DNA of 64,000 bases, from the NCBI RefSeq assembly GCF_008831285.2, contig NC_045140.1:28228131-28292130 (forward strand). Reading direction: 5' to 3'. The notes under the pieces are model-generated. The model was not told where the DNA came from. It saw only the letters and a program-made list of their open reading frames with translations, and searched no databases. Position numbers and translations under genes: made by a program. Shown in pieces: positions 25,201-38,700 of the stretch (positions are counted from its first letter, which is position 1; each line of letters opens with the position of its first letter). The DNA is from Nymphaea colorata (taxonomy: Eukaryota; Streptophyta; Magnoliopsida; Nymphaeales; Nymphaeaceae).

Positions 25201-27340
25201 CGTGCTTGATCATCAGTTATTTCAGTAACATATTCTATGACTTGAAATTCGTTGCTTAATTTTGCCGAAACAATGTTAAATTTTCCTTTTTATGTGCTCT
25301 CATCCCCATGCTTACATTGAGGAACATTCTACCTGATTTGTTGAGGTTAATCCTTGTAAGTTGAAAAAGTTCAAAGAAATAATTAGTCTAAGGCATGCCA
25401 AAAATTAGAAAAAGCACGTTACTGCGATGAAGCGTTGTTATTATTAGCCAATATCAGCTGACACCTTTCTTTTCATACAAAAAAACGTCTTTATGTATGT
25501 ATGTCCGATTTTATAGATTTGAACAGATTTGTGTTAATTTGAAGGAGGTCTAACATGATGAGGTTGGATTAACCGTGGCTTAGGCCTACCAATGTGATGG
25601 ATTCTAAAAATTTGTACTAAAGTTACCACAAATATGCACTGAAATGAAAACAGTTAGAAGACAACGTTTACCATCTGATGGTGAGAGGGGAGTCGGGGTT
25701 GGGGAAGACGGGTCACTTGTACAATTAGGTTGGGCTTGATCGGTGTGGTTACTATGTGTAAAGCCTTCATGGACACGTTTCAGGTTAGTGCAGGCAGATG
25801 CCCTACCTGGTCGAATGTGGCTCGGATAAAACCTGGCCGAGTATTATGTAAGAGTTCTGGCCACTTTTTGGCCTAACAGTCGATCATTTTTTGTGGGATG
25901 ATTGCAAAATATATTTATTTGAGAAACCGATTTGGTTTACATTCTTTCGGTTCTGTTTGGGTGTAGCTGATCCATGCTGCATCGGTACCATTTGTTTGCG
26001 TCTATCAATCCCGACATGAGCATCTACCGTCCGTTTGGCCTCAGGAAAAGTAAATGGATTTTACCTATCGCATTCTGTTGGCTGGATGTTGGATGCCATC
26101 ATGCTGCAAATTGACTGTGGCCACTGTAAAACTTGTAAGAAAGTTTACAGTTGAGGGCTGGCTTTGTCACTTATCAGCAGTGTACTGAAGGCTGGTCATG
26201 TCAAACTTTTTATCAGCACTAAAGTCGTGACTCCAGGTGTTCCATCGAATAGAAGATGTGTAACTTTGACAAGACATTTCGCTTAAGGTAAAACATGCTA
26301 GAAGCTTTCTTCCGGGTTACTCTGAGTACATTCAGGAGCCTTGCATTCTCATGATAAATATTATCAGGATGTAATGGTCGTTCTCTGGTTTAGTGATTTA
26401 TGAGGTTCAGAACTTTCAAATATTCTTCACTTAGCTGTCAAGCAAGTCTTGCATTATTTTGACGTTAAGGAACAAAAAAGATCTCTAAACTCCTTCCAAA
26501 TTGGAGGCACTATTCCATTTCAGCTTGCCAAATGTGCGGGTAACTTTGAAGAAGTTTCTTTTTTCCTTTGTTTATGACTACTATTCTTTCACAATTGATC
26601 GTCGTCTTGAATCCTAGCCCTTTTTTTTGCCAGTAAGTATGACAACAAGAAACTGTTGTGCTTGATTGATGGCTGTTGGGCGATAGTCGTGTCATGAAAG
26701 TGGCCTAAAAGGACGGTGCCGGTTCTTTTTCAGAGTCTAAACTACCTGTCAATTATGTTTTCGCCAATTTGTCAGACCATTTGTTTGTGGCTGCCCTTCA
26801 TCTTTTATGGGCAGCTTTATCATTTTATATCGATTGTCCAACTTGATTTCTTTGGGCTTCTACTTTCTGGTATCAGTTTGATACTTTGCCTGGGGATGAA
26901 GGTATCCTCCCACCCTTTCTTTCTCTATTATATATATATTGTACGTTTATTTTTCATGCAGGCTCGGACGGTGAGCTATTGTGCGGATTTGCTGGCATTG
27001 CAAGCCGGCCATGCCGAACCAGCAAGATCGGGTAACCTGGCTTCTAGTTCTGGCTGAGTGCCAGAATGCTGACTCGGTCAAGTGATTTTCAGCTCCAGAG
27101 AGGAGGAAAGAATGGGAGCATCGAATTAAGCTGAAGACAGCGATGCATCTTCCTCTCTTCCTTTTCTCTCCCGTAGTGATATTGGCGACTCCGGCTCAAT
27201 CTCTGCACACCTAGTTTGTGTAGCCTCTTGCTCTCTCCCTCTCGCTTTCTTACCATGTATGCCAATTGATTTCAATTCAATTGTCGCTTCCCGTTGGCGA
27301 ATGATTTACAATGACATGGCGATATTCTTTTGGCCCTTTA

Positions 27341-28896
27341 AGTGAGGCTTTCTAGTGTTCGGCCTTCATTCATAAGGTATTTTTGCTATTTTAAATAAAT
27401 CAGTTTTTCTTGTTGCATGCATGTTACCCCTATTGTGTTTGCACTGCGTTCTCGTCATGCTATGCCACAGACACTGGCCTTAACTTATGGTTCATCACTT
27501 TGCCTCCGAGAGCTGTGTTCGATCGAACATCGTATAAATCTTGAAAGACATTTGCATGATCTTCTTTCATGAATGCATCCGTGTGCCTGAAATTTTCACG
27601 AGTCCTGTCGCATTGGATATTCATGAGCTATCCACCAGCTGCTAACAAAAGCTACGAATTGTGACACATAATAAAGTTATCACAACTATGAGCCACTGTC
27701 AACCAAGTACAACTAAGTGATGAAAGTGCCTCCGAACTTAGTGCCATGAAAGTGGGCCCTATTCCTTCTCGGCCTCCCTTCCTAAACAGTTACCGGGCCC
27801 CCATGCGCATGTGGCTGTTAACTTTGAAGCTGTTAGTCTTGGTTCCCTAGGATTGTTAGGATGGATCGTCATGTGAGCCCACCATGCAGGTCCCCACGTT
27901 TATCCTATTTACCTACCAAGTTTCTTTGTCACTTTCAGATAAAGAACAAACCCATTCTACTCATGTTATCATTAATGTCCCATGGACCTGTTACCAGGTT
28001 TGAGGCAGACTACACAATGTTTCTGTATCTCTTGGCAGCTTGTTCTGGCACATGATGTTTGGACATAGAATCGAGTCTTTGCTTGCGTCCAACCCTTTGT
28101 TTACATATAACCAGTCACATCTCTCCAAACCTAACGAGGTAGTTTCCCCTCTTAAGTCTCTATCTATAGAATGGGCCATTACCAAGGAGCTGATCCGTTC
28201 AGAATTCGGTAGACTGCAGATATATAAACATAACAAGGCGCACCTTTGCTATCTCTATGAGAACAGAACGGTCAAAGCACTCCCAACTTTTCATTCATCG
28301 TCACGATATTAGCAAAAGCCACAAAGCCCTCTTTCCATCGACCCTAGGTTCGACGATTTTGCTTCCCATCTAAGTAGACAGCGAAGCTATTATTAGTCAT
28401 GGACCTGAAAACTCTTGAGCTACAGCAGAGGACTTTGTGGAAGAGTCATGCCCGTGCTTCCATTGATAAATTTTGCTAGATTTCCATGGTTTCACAAAGC
28501 ACTTTTCTTATGCTGGGAGTACACCGTCATGCACATCAGCATAGTGCTCATCATCTCGACACTACGTCTGTTCCAGAACTAAAGCCAAACTAGTTTAAAG
28601 ATGTAGATCTTAGCTAGGCCGAAGCAATATAAAATTACGCATTATTACCAAAAAGCGCTCAGTCGTACTGACTCTGGAATATAAAAGCAAGTAGCTCTCT
28701 ATTAAAAATCCGAGACAAACAAGCAGCAGCAAAGATGGTAACAGATAATCATTGGCAGTAAAAGCATCAACACATAAACAAATACTACAGTTTCGTAGTT
28801 GACTCATGAAGAGTGTTCATTATTTCGATATGAAGAAATTGTCCAGGCCTAGAGACTCTTTCTCGCTTCAATTCAGGACCATGGGATCCCCTAACA
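27341..28896. other. Intergenic DNA downstream of the CHCH gene
   Basis: No gene is supported. The part nearest 28896 is presumably the 3' UTR of the minus-strand CHCH gene. A 90-codon frame at 28040-28312 has no recognisable features. Confidence 0.35.
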
Positions 28897-31389
28897 TCAA
28901 GCACTCATCATGCCGGAATTCCTGCGGCACTCAGAAAGCATGTCCAGGTAGAATTGGCACTTGCTGATATCCGTCCCGTAGTTGTTGAGGCACTGCCGCA
29001 CCATGAAAAAAGTCCTTCAGCTCAGTGGTATTATTCAAAACATAATCATATTATAAAACAGTGAAAGGTGAGTTCGTTTCAAAATAATTAGCAGAGAAAC
29101 AAGTAGGCAACAGGTAACTACTACACGCAAGTTTAGTACACTCACATCCTGAAAAGCTTTGGAGTGAACACTGCATGCATCAGACCCATTTGCGTTCATC
29201 GCTGCACCTGAAGCAGCAGGAGCCTCGGAGACAACAGTTTCATGCTGGATGGTACGAGGACCAAGAACAGCATCAACAGCTCTATGTGCCATGGCACTAC
29301 CAGTGCCAAAAGCCATTCCTATGAAAGATAATGATGGCAACAAGGAAATTAGAAGTAAGACATTAGACAGAAGTTCACGACAGTAGATCCAGACCGTGTT
29401 TTACCTTGAGCGATAGTAGAACCAATCCCACTCAGCATTCCACCACCACTACTCTGTACGGGTGCAGGAGGAGGAGCATGACTTGCTGCAACATGGACAA
29501 TAACAATGAGGAGCATGAACGTGGACTGCAAATTGGTAATGTGAATGTTACTAATCAACCTTAGCATGCCCATCTGCCTTGGCATGTCCCATGTGACTAA
29601 GTCCTGGTGGAACCATAAGGCAGTAATGGACTAACTATAGACCTGCTCCTAAATATTAATGATAAACTGAAATGACATCCACCCACATTCGACATCCCAG
29701 AAAATAATTTAAACCAAAATGGTGATTATCGGAAAATGACTAATCAAGAAATTAGCATACGACTAGACGAGATTGAAACTGTCAATCGTCCAGGATGAGC
29801 TCAAAAGATTGGAGAACAGAAACTAAAGAAACCAGCAGACAAAAGGGAAGGTTCAGAAAGAGGAATACAAAGGAACATGGTTTTACAAGTAAACTAAATT
29901 TCATCCAGCTATTCTGATCATTAATAGCTCTGATGTGTTGTTCAGGAAGAAATGGAAAAAGACAGATCAAGAAATGCACCACAAATAAAAAATCAATTGC
30001 GCAGAGACAAATTTACTGCCAAGGCACACAAAAAATACCTGGTTGAGGAGGATTACGCACTGGTGCAGCTCGTGGAGCAGCACGAGGGGCTGGTCTTCCT
30101 GAAAATCCAACATATAACGGTCAACAAATAAATACCCATTCTATGGTTTGAAATTTTCAAAAATGCTTAAATAGGTCGGCCGCTTCTTTAGAAGGCATCA
30201 GATAGAAGAGAAAATAATATCATAAACCTACTATGATTTTGGACAATAGATCAGAAGACAAGGGAGGAAGAAGATCGACAAGAAGCAGCTAAAACCAATC
30301 CCAGTCGCCAACCAGCATGAACCGCAGTGAAACAACCAAGCATCTTCATAAGTCAAACCATGCGCACTTACATGCATCATGCAACTTTCAGCCCATTATT
30401 TTTAATACGCGTGTGCTATTTGAAGGTTGAGCACCTGATTGGTTTATCCCAGAAATGCTATTGCATGTGACTGACGGATGACTTGAACATACTCAACAAT
30501 ACCCACTAAAATATGCTATGCATGGGAAATAGAAGCAAACGCTTCCGACCATATCTAGATAACATCCATTACACAAATTATCTCCAGCCAATATGAGCTA
30601 AGAGCTTCCAAACCCACCACCAACCCCGGCTGCTACGGGAACACATAAGCTCCGTACCAATGTCGATGGTCCGGGCTAACAGAATTCAATTCCGTTTAAC
30701 TCAGTTCCAGTATACAGTGTGAAGGACTGCATATGGCTTCATCCTTCAACTTTTCCAAACCTTAACCTAATGAAGGCGTCATATCCAGCAACATATAAAG
30801 CAACATTACATGGAACTCCTTCTGTACTTAACTCCGTAGAGCATGACGACTGGATAGATAAATTGTTCCTGTCCATCAATATCAATATTAACCTATAAAG
30901 AACCACAAGTTCGCTGCTAATCCCCAAACAACCAAAAGGAACAGCCAAACATATGGTTCATAAATAAAATCGGAAAATAAACGAAAAAGGATCAAATAGA
31001 AAAGCGCACTGTAACAATCATTAGCAGGAAACAACTCGCAATTAAAACTCTTTCCCCAATAAGAGACGAACAGGCAGCCGTAGCGGCCAAACCAAAACAG
31101 AATTTCACCACAGTTCGTGGCGGGGAAGAAGCAAGTCCACCCCAAACGATAAGGGAAATAGGAAAACACATGTGACTATTACTAGACGCGCGCAAAAAAA
31201 AATTGGAAATTGAAATCCACGACAATGTTGCCGCAGAAATATGCAAAAGACCTGCTCGTATATTGCACTAAACAATGGGAACTCGGACGAAGATTAATGA
31301 AGTTAGAGGACGGCAAGAGAAAGAGAGTAGTAGGGAGAATAGACATTTGAGGAAGATAAAGGAGTACCTCCGGCGCTTCGGCGAGCCAT
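28897..31389 (-). CDS. CHCH-domain (twin CX9C) mitochondrial intermembrane-space protein, CHCHD2/Mix17-like
   Basis: Exons on the minus strand are 31389-31368, 30098-30039, 29485-29405, 29318-29146 and 28992-28897 (TGA), 143 aa with every junction in phase and canonical. The N-terminus is basic and Pro/Ala-rich (MARRSAGGRPAPRAAP). Residues 54-80 form a conserved Gly/Ala-rich stretch (QGMAFGTGSAMAHRAVD) that may be membrane-associated. The C-terminus carries Cys103, 113, 124 and 134, two CX9C motifs forming the disulfide-bonded CHCH hairpin. Such proteins are imported and oxidised by the Mia40 relay. Animal CHCHD2/10 act in respiration and cristae; plant versions (12-cysteine-type small proteins) are stress-responsive. 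That function is inferred from family knowledge. It is intact and divergent from the DRP3 gene. Confidence 0.93.
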
Positions 31390-31429
31390 GATCGAGACGG
31401 TGGAGAACACAAGACAATACGAATAGAGA

Positions 31430-31438
31430 AAACCCTAG
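31430..31438 (-). promoter_or_regulatory. Telo-box in the CHCH gene leader
   Basis: The plus strand reads AAACCCTAG, 41-49 bases upstream of the CHCH start codon. A (GA)n run (CT on the coding strand) follows at 31437-31457. Confidence 0.4.
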
Positions 31439-31505
31439 AGAGAGAAAGAGAGAGAGAGTCCCGCGCACCCAAATAACTTGGCCAACAAGAGAAGCCCCTT
31501 GGAGA

Positions 31506-31513
31506 TATTTATA
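31506..31513 (-). promoter_or_regulatory. TATA box of the CHCH gene
   Basis: The minus strand reads TATAAATA, 117 bases upstream of the start codon, which puts transcription start near 31475 with a leader of about 85 bases. Confidence 0.6.
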
Positions 31514-31778
31514 GGCGTTGGTGGTCGCCTCCCGACTTCAAGGAAAGAAAGCAAGGAGGACGGGGAAGCGATAGGGTTTGTTCCAATGTTAGCCTTTGGC
31601 ATTCTAGAATATTCTCTACAAGCCAACGACTTTTTCATTCAAGCTCCTTTCGTTTTTTCTAATTGTTGCATAGTCCCCAATTATGCTCACTTGATTTTCT
31701 AAAGACATCAAAATAAATAAGCATGGATTGGCTTAGAATCACTCCTTTCACGGTCTCCCCATGATACATAATCTACTT

Positions 31779-31780
31779 GG

Positions 31781-31858
<78 letters not shown>
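31779..31858. repeat. Compound (TC)n(TA)n microsatellite
   Basis: About 11 TC units are followed by about 29 TA units, in the intergenic region between the divergent CHCH and DRP3 genes. Confidence 0.95.
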
Positions 31859-31859
<1 letters not shown>

Positions 31860-32792
31860 TCCAAAAAAAGTGCATAAAAAAGTCGCTGTGAGGTCAATAG
31901 TGGCGAATTCATAGATTCCAGACACTATTGTTTTAAATTTTATGTGACATTCATATATAAATAAATAGAAGGTAACGAGATGTCAATGCATCAATTCCAT
32001 TGTCTCTACTCAACGAAACTAGGAAGAACTTGTCTTCAACTTTTGCCATCGATTCAACAAACATCATGAGCCAAGACATACAAAATGGCAGTAAAATTTT
32101 TTATTCCTAACCACAAAAAATTAATGTTCAATTCATGAATCTAAAAAATTGAAGAAGTTGCTCCCATGCAACGGTTTGGGTGAAAGTAGTAGAAGGTCAG
32201 CTCTTATTTCAAATTCTCAATACATCAACTCCCTTATATTATAAAAAAAAAACATATTGACACAGAAAAATTATATCTTTAAGGATTAAAAGTAGGCTCG
32301 TTACCCTAAGTTGAATGAGAACTTCTGGTCTTTTTTATTATGTGATAGGATGAAATACTCACCCAAAATAATCGAACATCAATTATTTTAATTAAAAGTA
32401 TTAACTAGTTTACGTTGGAAGCCTCACACTAACCACCGATTCTTCATGCTCACCCAAAATCTACTCAACCAAAATCGAAGATGTAACATATGGCACTAAA
32501 TAGTCCGGTTCCGGATCTAAATACGAGTCGACTAACCGCCGTCGCCCGAAGCTGCCGTAGCAAGAAGGTTGGCCATTGGGCGGGGAGCCATGACCCCGTT
32601 CGCGTGAGGGAACCTTGCTTCGTGAAACCCGAGCCAAACTCCGAGCCTATGTGAGCTTTCGAAGCGGGCGAACGCCGTCAGCAGGAGGGAGAGGGCGAAA
32701 GGGGGGAAACTCCTCGGACTGTTGAGAAGGATTCAAGGTTTTCTCCGGCAGGTCATCGGCGGCGGACTTCCTGGCGGGAGCTTCTCAGATTG
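31859..32792. other. Upstream region of DRP3
   Basis: AT-rich intergenic DNA becoming GC-rich from about 32530, probably the DRP3 promoter and leader. No clear TATA box was identified; the leader region is GC/GA-rich (GGAGGGAGAGGGCG, 32685). Confidence 0.4.
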
Positions 32793-35700
32793 ATGGGGGA
32801 CTTTGGAGAAGCCGAGAAACCGGCCCCGTCTTCGAACGCGGCCGTTGGTTCCATAGGGCAGTCGGTGATCCCGATTGTCAACAAGCTCCAGGACATATTC
32901 TCCCAGCTCGGGAGCTCGTCGACGATCGAGCTGCCGCAGGTGTCGGTAGTCGGTAGCCAGAGCAGCGGGAAATCGAGCGTGCTTGAGGCGCTTGTCGGGA
33001 GGGATTTTCTCCCCAGGGGGACTGATATCTGCACCAGGCGGCCGCTGGTTTTGCAGCTCGTGCACACTCCAAGGCCTGCCAAGCAGACCGAGGGTTCGGA
33101 GTGGGGCGAGTTCCTTCACTTGCCCGGAAAGCGCTTCTTCGATTTCTCCGCGATTCGTAGGGAAATTCAGGTCGGTGTTCTCTGTTTCAATTGTCTATTC
33201 CTTTGATATCGCAAACTCCTTTTACGGACTTTAGAATTCTGGTATTGGTTATGTCAGTTAACTGGGTTGCCCGTCGGAGAAAATGACTGGAACTCGAATT
33301 TGTCGTTTTTTTAGCTAGTGCTCGTCTATTTATTTTAAATTGAATGTAGCCTCAGTCATAATATCCTATTTTTAGGCGTTTCCCAATATCATGGATGCGT
33401 TGATATTATACGTCCTACTCTTTGCCATGTCAAGAGCTCCGGTGCCACTGGTGAAAAGCGTCTTTCAGAAACGCTGGAAGGTAGCAGAATCAATTCTTTT
33501 AGAAACCTATCTATCATCATTTAGTAGCTATTGCCTCATAGGCCTATACTACTGGACCAGCCTTTTCCGTCGACCTGCCTTTAAGAAGATAATCACCATC
33601 GGTGCAAGTTTTTCACTTGGGCCTTACCACGTTTTACATGACTTTTATTGCCTTTTCCCTCTCCAAAAAGCAAGTAACTTATCAGGGATGAGATGATGGA
33701 AATGGAATCGCTTCAATAACAATTTGACAGTTTTCTATAATATGTAATTTTGTAGATACTGTAGGTAATCTTTTTATATTGGTGAATGGTGGTGAATAAT
33801 GTCAATTTTTATGAAAAAAGTACAACGTGATTGCAGTGAGGACAAGCGATGTGTGAATGTGATTAATGGTTGTGGTGATTATGAAGCCTTTTTAGACGAT
33901 TATGACATTCAAAAAATTTATGATGATAGTGATACCGGTGACTGTGTTAGTAAACCATGGAAGCTGGGATTCGGAAGTGGGGTTAGTGATAAAATGATTG
34001 ATGGTTATGATCTTGTAAACACTCTGGTCTGGTACTGGTCAACGACAACAACTTTAGTAGCAGCAAACAGAAAGATGATGATGATAATGATGATAGGGTA
34101 GGTAGGTGAGATATTTTAAAGCTAAGATATAATTTTTGATTAAAAAATGTTGTCTAGAAACTTTTATCAGCTGAACGGTAACCAACAATTCAACTGTGGC
34201 AACTTCACCCCTAACTATTCAAACAAAAACTAAAATCTTAAAATGATATCGTGAAAGGGATGCTTAGTATCAGAATTTTTGGTAGATGTCTGAGTGAAAC
34301 CTCATAGACTTTTATGGTGGAAACAAATTTCCCATTTGACTTGGTTATGTTCACTAAATATACATTTATTTTTAAATAAAAAAATGCTTGAAAATTGTAC
34401 AGAATGATGCTCATCTTTTAATGATTTTACAAATGGGTGGCTAACTTTTGAACTCTGACATCTGTCAATCTAGTTAACAAAGTATTTCTCAAAAGGCTGC
34501 TACTATGGTTGCCATTGACAGAAAGTATTGCGATGCAGAAAGAAATGTAATTACCCTTCAGTTTCAATTCTTTCTTTTCCTTTATCATTTACCATTCATC
34601 ACACTTTATCACAAATGGAGTTTCGTTGTTTCGACTGCCATTAACAGCATAAGCTCACCATGTAACATCAATGCAATGAAGCTCTCCTTCTCCCTCTCTC
34701 TCATGTTGTTCTCGTTCAAATACAAGTCACTGCCACACAAATTTTACTGCAAAGACAACAACTTCATGGAATAAATGGATTTTAAGGCTTTAAGCTTCAC
34801 CAAATGCTTTTGTTTCAATATCATTTCTTTGTTTCTTCTCCTTTTCCAAAGGGTCTGAGAACTAGATTGAAGATATGTAAAAGGAACAGCCAATAACTTG
34901 GGTTAACCTAGTGGCAGTTAAGAGTAGTGGGCGTTTGAGAATTGGGGAAAAAAAAGTGCTGTGAAATGTAAACATCCAAATGTTAGTGGTACTCTTGTGA
35001 GACCCTCAATTTCTTAAGTGCCCTTCTGTGAATCTTTCAAAATGCTTGCTGTACAGTTTTTGTCAAGAATGGGAGGGTTTTTTTTTGGGTGGGGGTCACA
35101 TGCATTTTTTCACTTACTGTATTCCATAATCTAGTGTTCTCCGCACTTTTGAACAATCTTGTTTTGATGGTGGGAAACAACTGGATCAATTTTATATGTT
35201 GAACTTATTTTCTAGTGAGGCTTGTTATATTACTCATTTGGCATTTACATTTTCATATATATTGTTTTTTGGGTGGGGGTCACATGCATTTTTTCACTTA
35301 CTGTATTCCATAATCTAGTGTTCTCCGCACTTTTGAACAATCTTGTTTTGATGGTGGGAAACAACTGGATCAATTTTATATATTGAACTTATTTTCTAGT
35401 GAGGCTTGTTATATTACTCATTTGGCATTTACATTTTCATATATATTGTGGAAATTTCTACCATTTTTCCTGCTTTACAATCGTTGCACAAGTTTTCTGT
35501 TTGTGGTTAGTTATGACTGCAATCATTTAACATGGTTCATGGTATCTCAACCAATAAGCAATCTGCAGATGATTTTGCTTTGATGGTTTATGAATGCCCA
35601 TCATTAGTTTTTGTGCAGGCTGAAACAGAAAGGGAGGTTGGAGCAAACAAGGGTGTTTCTGATAAGCAGATTCGCTTAAAAGTGTTTTCACCAAATGTTC

Positions 35701-38700
35701 TGAATATCACTTTAGTTGATTTACCTGGAATAACAAAAGTCCCTGTAGGAGATCAGCCGACAGACATAGAAGCACGGATCAGGACTATGATACTATCATA
35801 CATCAAGCATGAAACCTGTATAATATTGGCTGTTACTCCGGCAAATTCAGATCTAGCAAATTCAGATGCACTTCAAATGGCAAGAATTGCTGATCCTGAC
35901 GGTATATTCTTTGAAAAACTTGGTCATGTTTCTGGATGAATTTGATATTAGTTAATTTCTTCATCTGCTGTTGTTAGATTAGATGCATGATCAATTCTTT
36001 GATGCTTTCTTCCGTTCCCAGGTTCTCGAACTATTGGAGTTATTACAAAGGTCAAAATACATGCGTTTTCCATGTATTCTTTATTGTTACCCATATGCTT
36101 TCTATCAGTTAGCCACAGCACTTGACTATTTTCTTTTTTTTTTCTTCCCACGTTGTTTCTTAATTTAGCTGGACATAATGGATCGGGGGACCGATGCTCG
36201 AAATTTTTTGCTTGGCAATGTGATTCCCCTTCGACTTGGCTATGTTGGTGTTGTAAATCGCAGTCAAGAGGTAACACGAGCTGATGGCTTAATCAGACAA
36301 AATTGTTACACATTCCAAAATTCCTTTAGCTATGCACCTCTTTCAGTGAAGTGGAAAGTAGAGACAGTTCCTGTTTCTTTATGAAAAGATGCTGGCCCTA
36401 GGAAAAGCTAGTGGTTTGAAGATTCCATCGTTGGCCAAAACAAAATGAGAATGTGTCTGATGCTGCCTCAAGGCAACTGTTTCTCAACTTGTTAACTGCC
36501 ACAAACCTGTTGATTTATTTTGTGGTTCAATGTTCAGCAAGAATTTCATCCCAGGGTTACCTTATGAATGAGTATCCTTAGCAGTGTCTATGGTCAAATA
36601 TGTGTAAGCACAAAAAATTGGATGTGTCTTGTTTGGAGTTTGTTGTTCCTCTTGTTCTTTACACCAATGCAAGTTCTTTATTGTTGTCATTGTTGATGTC
36701 ACTTTAAAACAGGACATTATATATAACCGGAGTATCCAGGAGGCACTAGCAAATGAAGAGGACTTCTTCCGTAGCCGACCTGTACTATCTAACCGATTCT
36801 CCGTTGGTTGCTTTATAATGTTTTCATTAGTAATTTACATACTAATGTTGCTAGTTGTTCAGGTCTATCATGGTCTCTCTGATCGTTGTGGTGTTCACCA
36901 GTTGGCCAAGAAGCTGAATCAGGTAATTCAATGCCTATAGTGCATTCTATCATATGTTTTTCTCATGGTGGAGTAAAAAAGAAAAGGCACTTTTTTTGTC
37001 AGTATGTGGTTCCGCAGTTCCAGTTTGCCCCATTTATTTCTTATGCAAATGAATGATGATGCCTTTTCTCCTTTCTTTTCCCTTTCCCATTAATTTATTT
37101 TAGTGATATCCGAAATGCTATATTGTTTCCATGTGCCTTTTCTCTTTACGTTCCTTAATACCTTTGGCAATAAACCTGCTAGTGTTTTCTTAATTGGGAT
37201 TTTCTTACACCCCTATCTGTCTTCAGATTCTAGTGCAGCATATCAGAAGGGTTCTTCCTGGGCTCAAGGCCCGTATAAACATTCAAATGGTTGCTGTAGC
37301 AAAGGAGCTAGCTTCCTACGGTGAAATTACAGAATCTAAAGTAAGTATGATACACATTACTGTTCCTTTAGTTTTGGATATGGCTTGAGTTTTGGTTGTT
37401 TACTCACCTTCTCTACTTTTATTTTTTTCTCTTTTCAGCATTGAAAGTGTATTATCATGTTTTTCAAGGCAAAAATATATAGCCTCCAAATGTTAATAGT
37501 AATAATTTCTTTTCAAGTGCTTTAGGCCTGCTTTTTTGTTTATATTTAAAGTACATGGTAATCTTGTATAGGGCAGAGAATAAAGTAGCAATATACATAT
37601 CTAAAGAAATGGTGCATGATGTAACCAGTATTCTCCTGCCAAATGAACAAGCATCTCTGTCCCTGTTTTGTTCGTTTTCTACTTGTTTGCCTTCTACAAT
37701 TGAAGCAGCTTATCTTTTCTTGGATGCAGTTGAATGTTCTAGAACTAAATTTCAGATGTTTCTGCTCGTATTGTATCTCTGCTTCCGTTCTATTTTCATG
37801 TGTTGGTTGCCTAGTTTTCACTTTCCCCTGTTGGAGCTATTACATTTAATTTTAAAATGACGAAATCTGCCTGTTTCTGATTGCCATTTAAAGTTGGGAT
37901 CATTTTTTTTATTCTAATCTTATCTGTTTTCTTACTTGACAGGCTGGACAGGGTGCTCTTGTGCTGAATATTCTTACAAAATACTCCGAAGGTGGATTCT
38001 GTATTCTAGTTTAGTTTTCCTGTTTTTGTGTTTCTAATATCTTGTCTAATATCTGTAAGTTCCCTTCCCTAACCAACACTTTTATTTCTAGATCTTTTCT
38101 TTCATTTACATTGTTTTTTCATGTAACATGTCAACTGAAAAGGTTGGGAGAAACTTTGGTTTCCTCTCGTTTTAAAAGGCTGCAGTTAAAATAACCATGT
38201 ACATACATTTTCTAGGCATTTTTTCCTTTATTAGGTTGTTTTGATGCAAAATAAGTCTTTAAATTTTGAATTAGACACGGAAAATGAAGTTCTCATGTTG
38301 CAATTTTTTTCTATGGTAGAATACTCTGCTATGAGAATGTAGTATAGGTTCAGCCGTTCAGGAAATAAATAGTACATCGTGCAATCAGAATGCTGGAAGG
38401 ACATGATTACATGATTCCAAAATCACAATAATATGTATGTGGACAATGTGTTTCTGATATTTTTCAGGATATGGCACTAGTGCAAGATATGCCTTGGACA
38501 TGCTCAAATGCAAGGTGTGATAACACCCTTATGCCATTTTCTGTCAAATTTTGGATTTGGTAAAACTCAAGTCCATTTTTTTTTTGATTTAAAACTTTTT
38601 AGTATTCTTTCAATTTGGTAAATGGTGTTGCCTTTTTTTCTCTTAAAGATTTTGGATATGAGTACCAGCATGGTACATTTTTTATCAATATATTGCCTAT

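Larger units (their letters stand above)
18180..26950. other. Long stretch without recognisable coding exons
   Basis: If the flanking transcription unit is real, this is its intron; otherwise it is intergenic. It holds TA microsatellites at 22109-22224, a duplicated TTCTTTCTGAACCGG unit at 21377 and 21421, pyrimidine-rich tracts at 19480-19560 and 21230-21370, and a GGCATCGGGGG-type repeat near 22346. The small open frames lack splice support or family resemblance. Confidence 0.4.
17953..27057 (+). other. Possible unassigned transcription unit with one very long intron
   Basis: I do not recognise a protein. After the TATA box, a GC-rich region ends at a strong donor (AGAG|GTAAGTG, 18177). 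The first ATG (17953) gives a 24-codon frame starting MEVIVGGGEQW. The second (17982) gives a frame starting MARTSAACEDSGDG that is open to the donor. A good acceptor (CATGCAG|GCTCGGACGG, 26961) precedes a short exon-like stretch and 3'-UTR-like DNA to about 27340. Joined directly, the second frame gains only a few residues before TGA; a phase-0 entry reads ARTVSYCADLLALQAG and ends at 27057. It could be a gene with an unseen middle exon, a long non-coding RNA or chance. Confidence 0.25.

Noticed and set aside
32753-33119. Minus-strand frames of 109 and 128 codons over DRP3 exon 1
   Set aside because: They are antisense shadows of the GTPase exon, whose sense frame is clearly conserved.
38467-38516. 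Exon-like stretch between TTTTCAG and GTGTGA in DRP3 intron 8
   Set aside because: Including it would break the conserved KYSE-AFSS junction between exons 8 and 9; the dynamin protein is complete without it.
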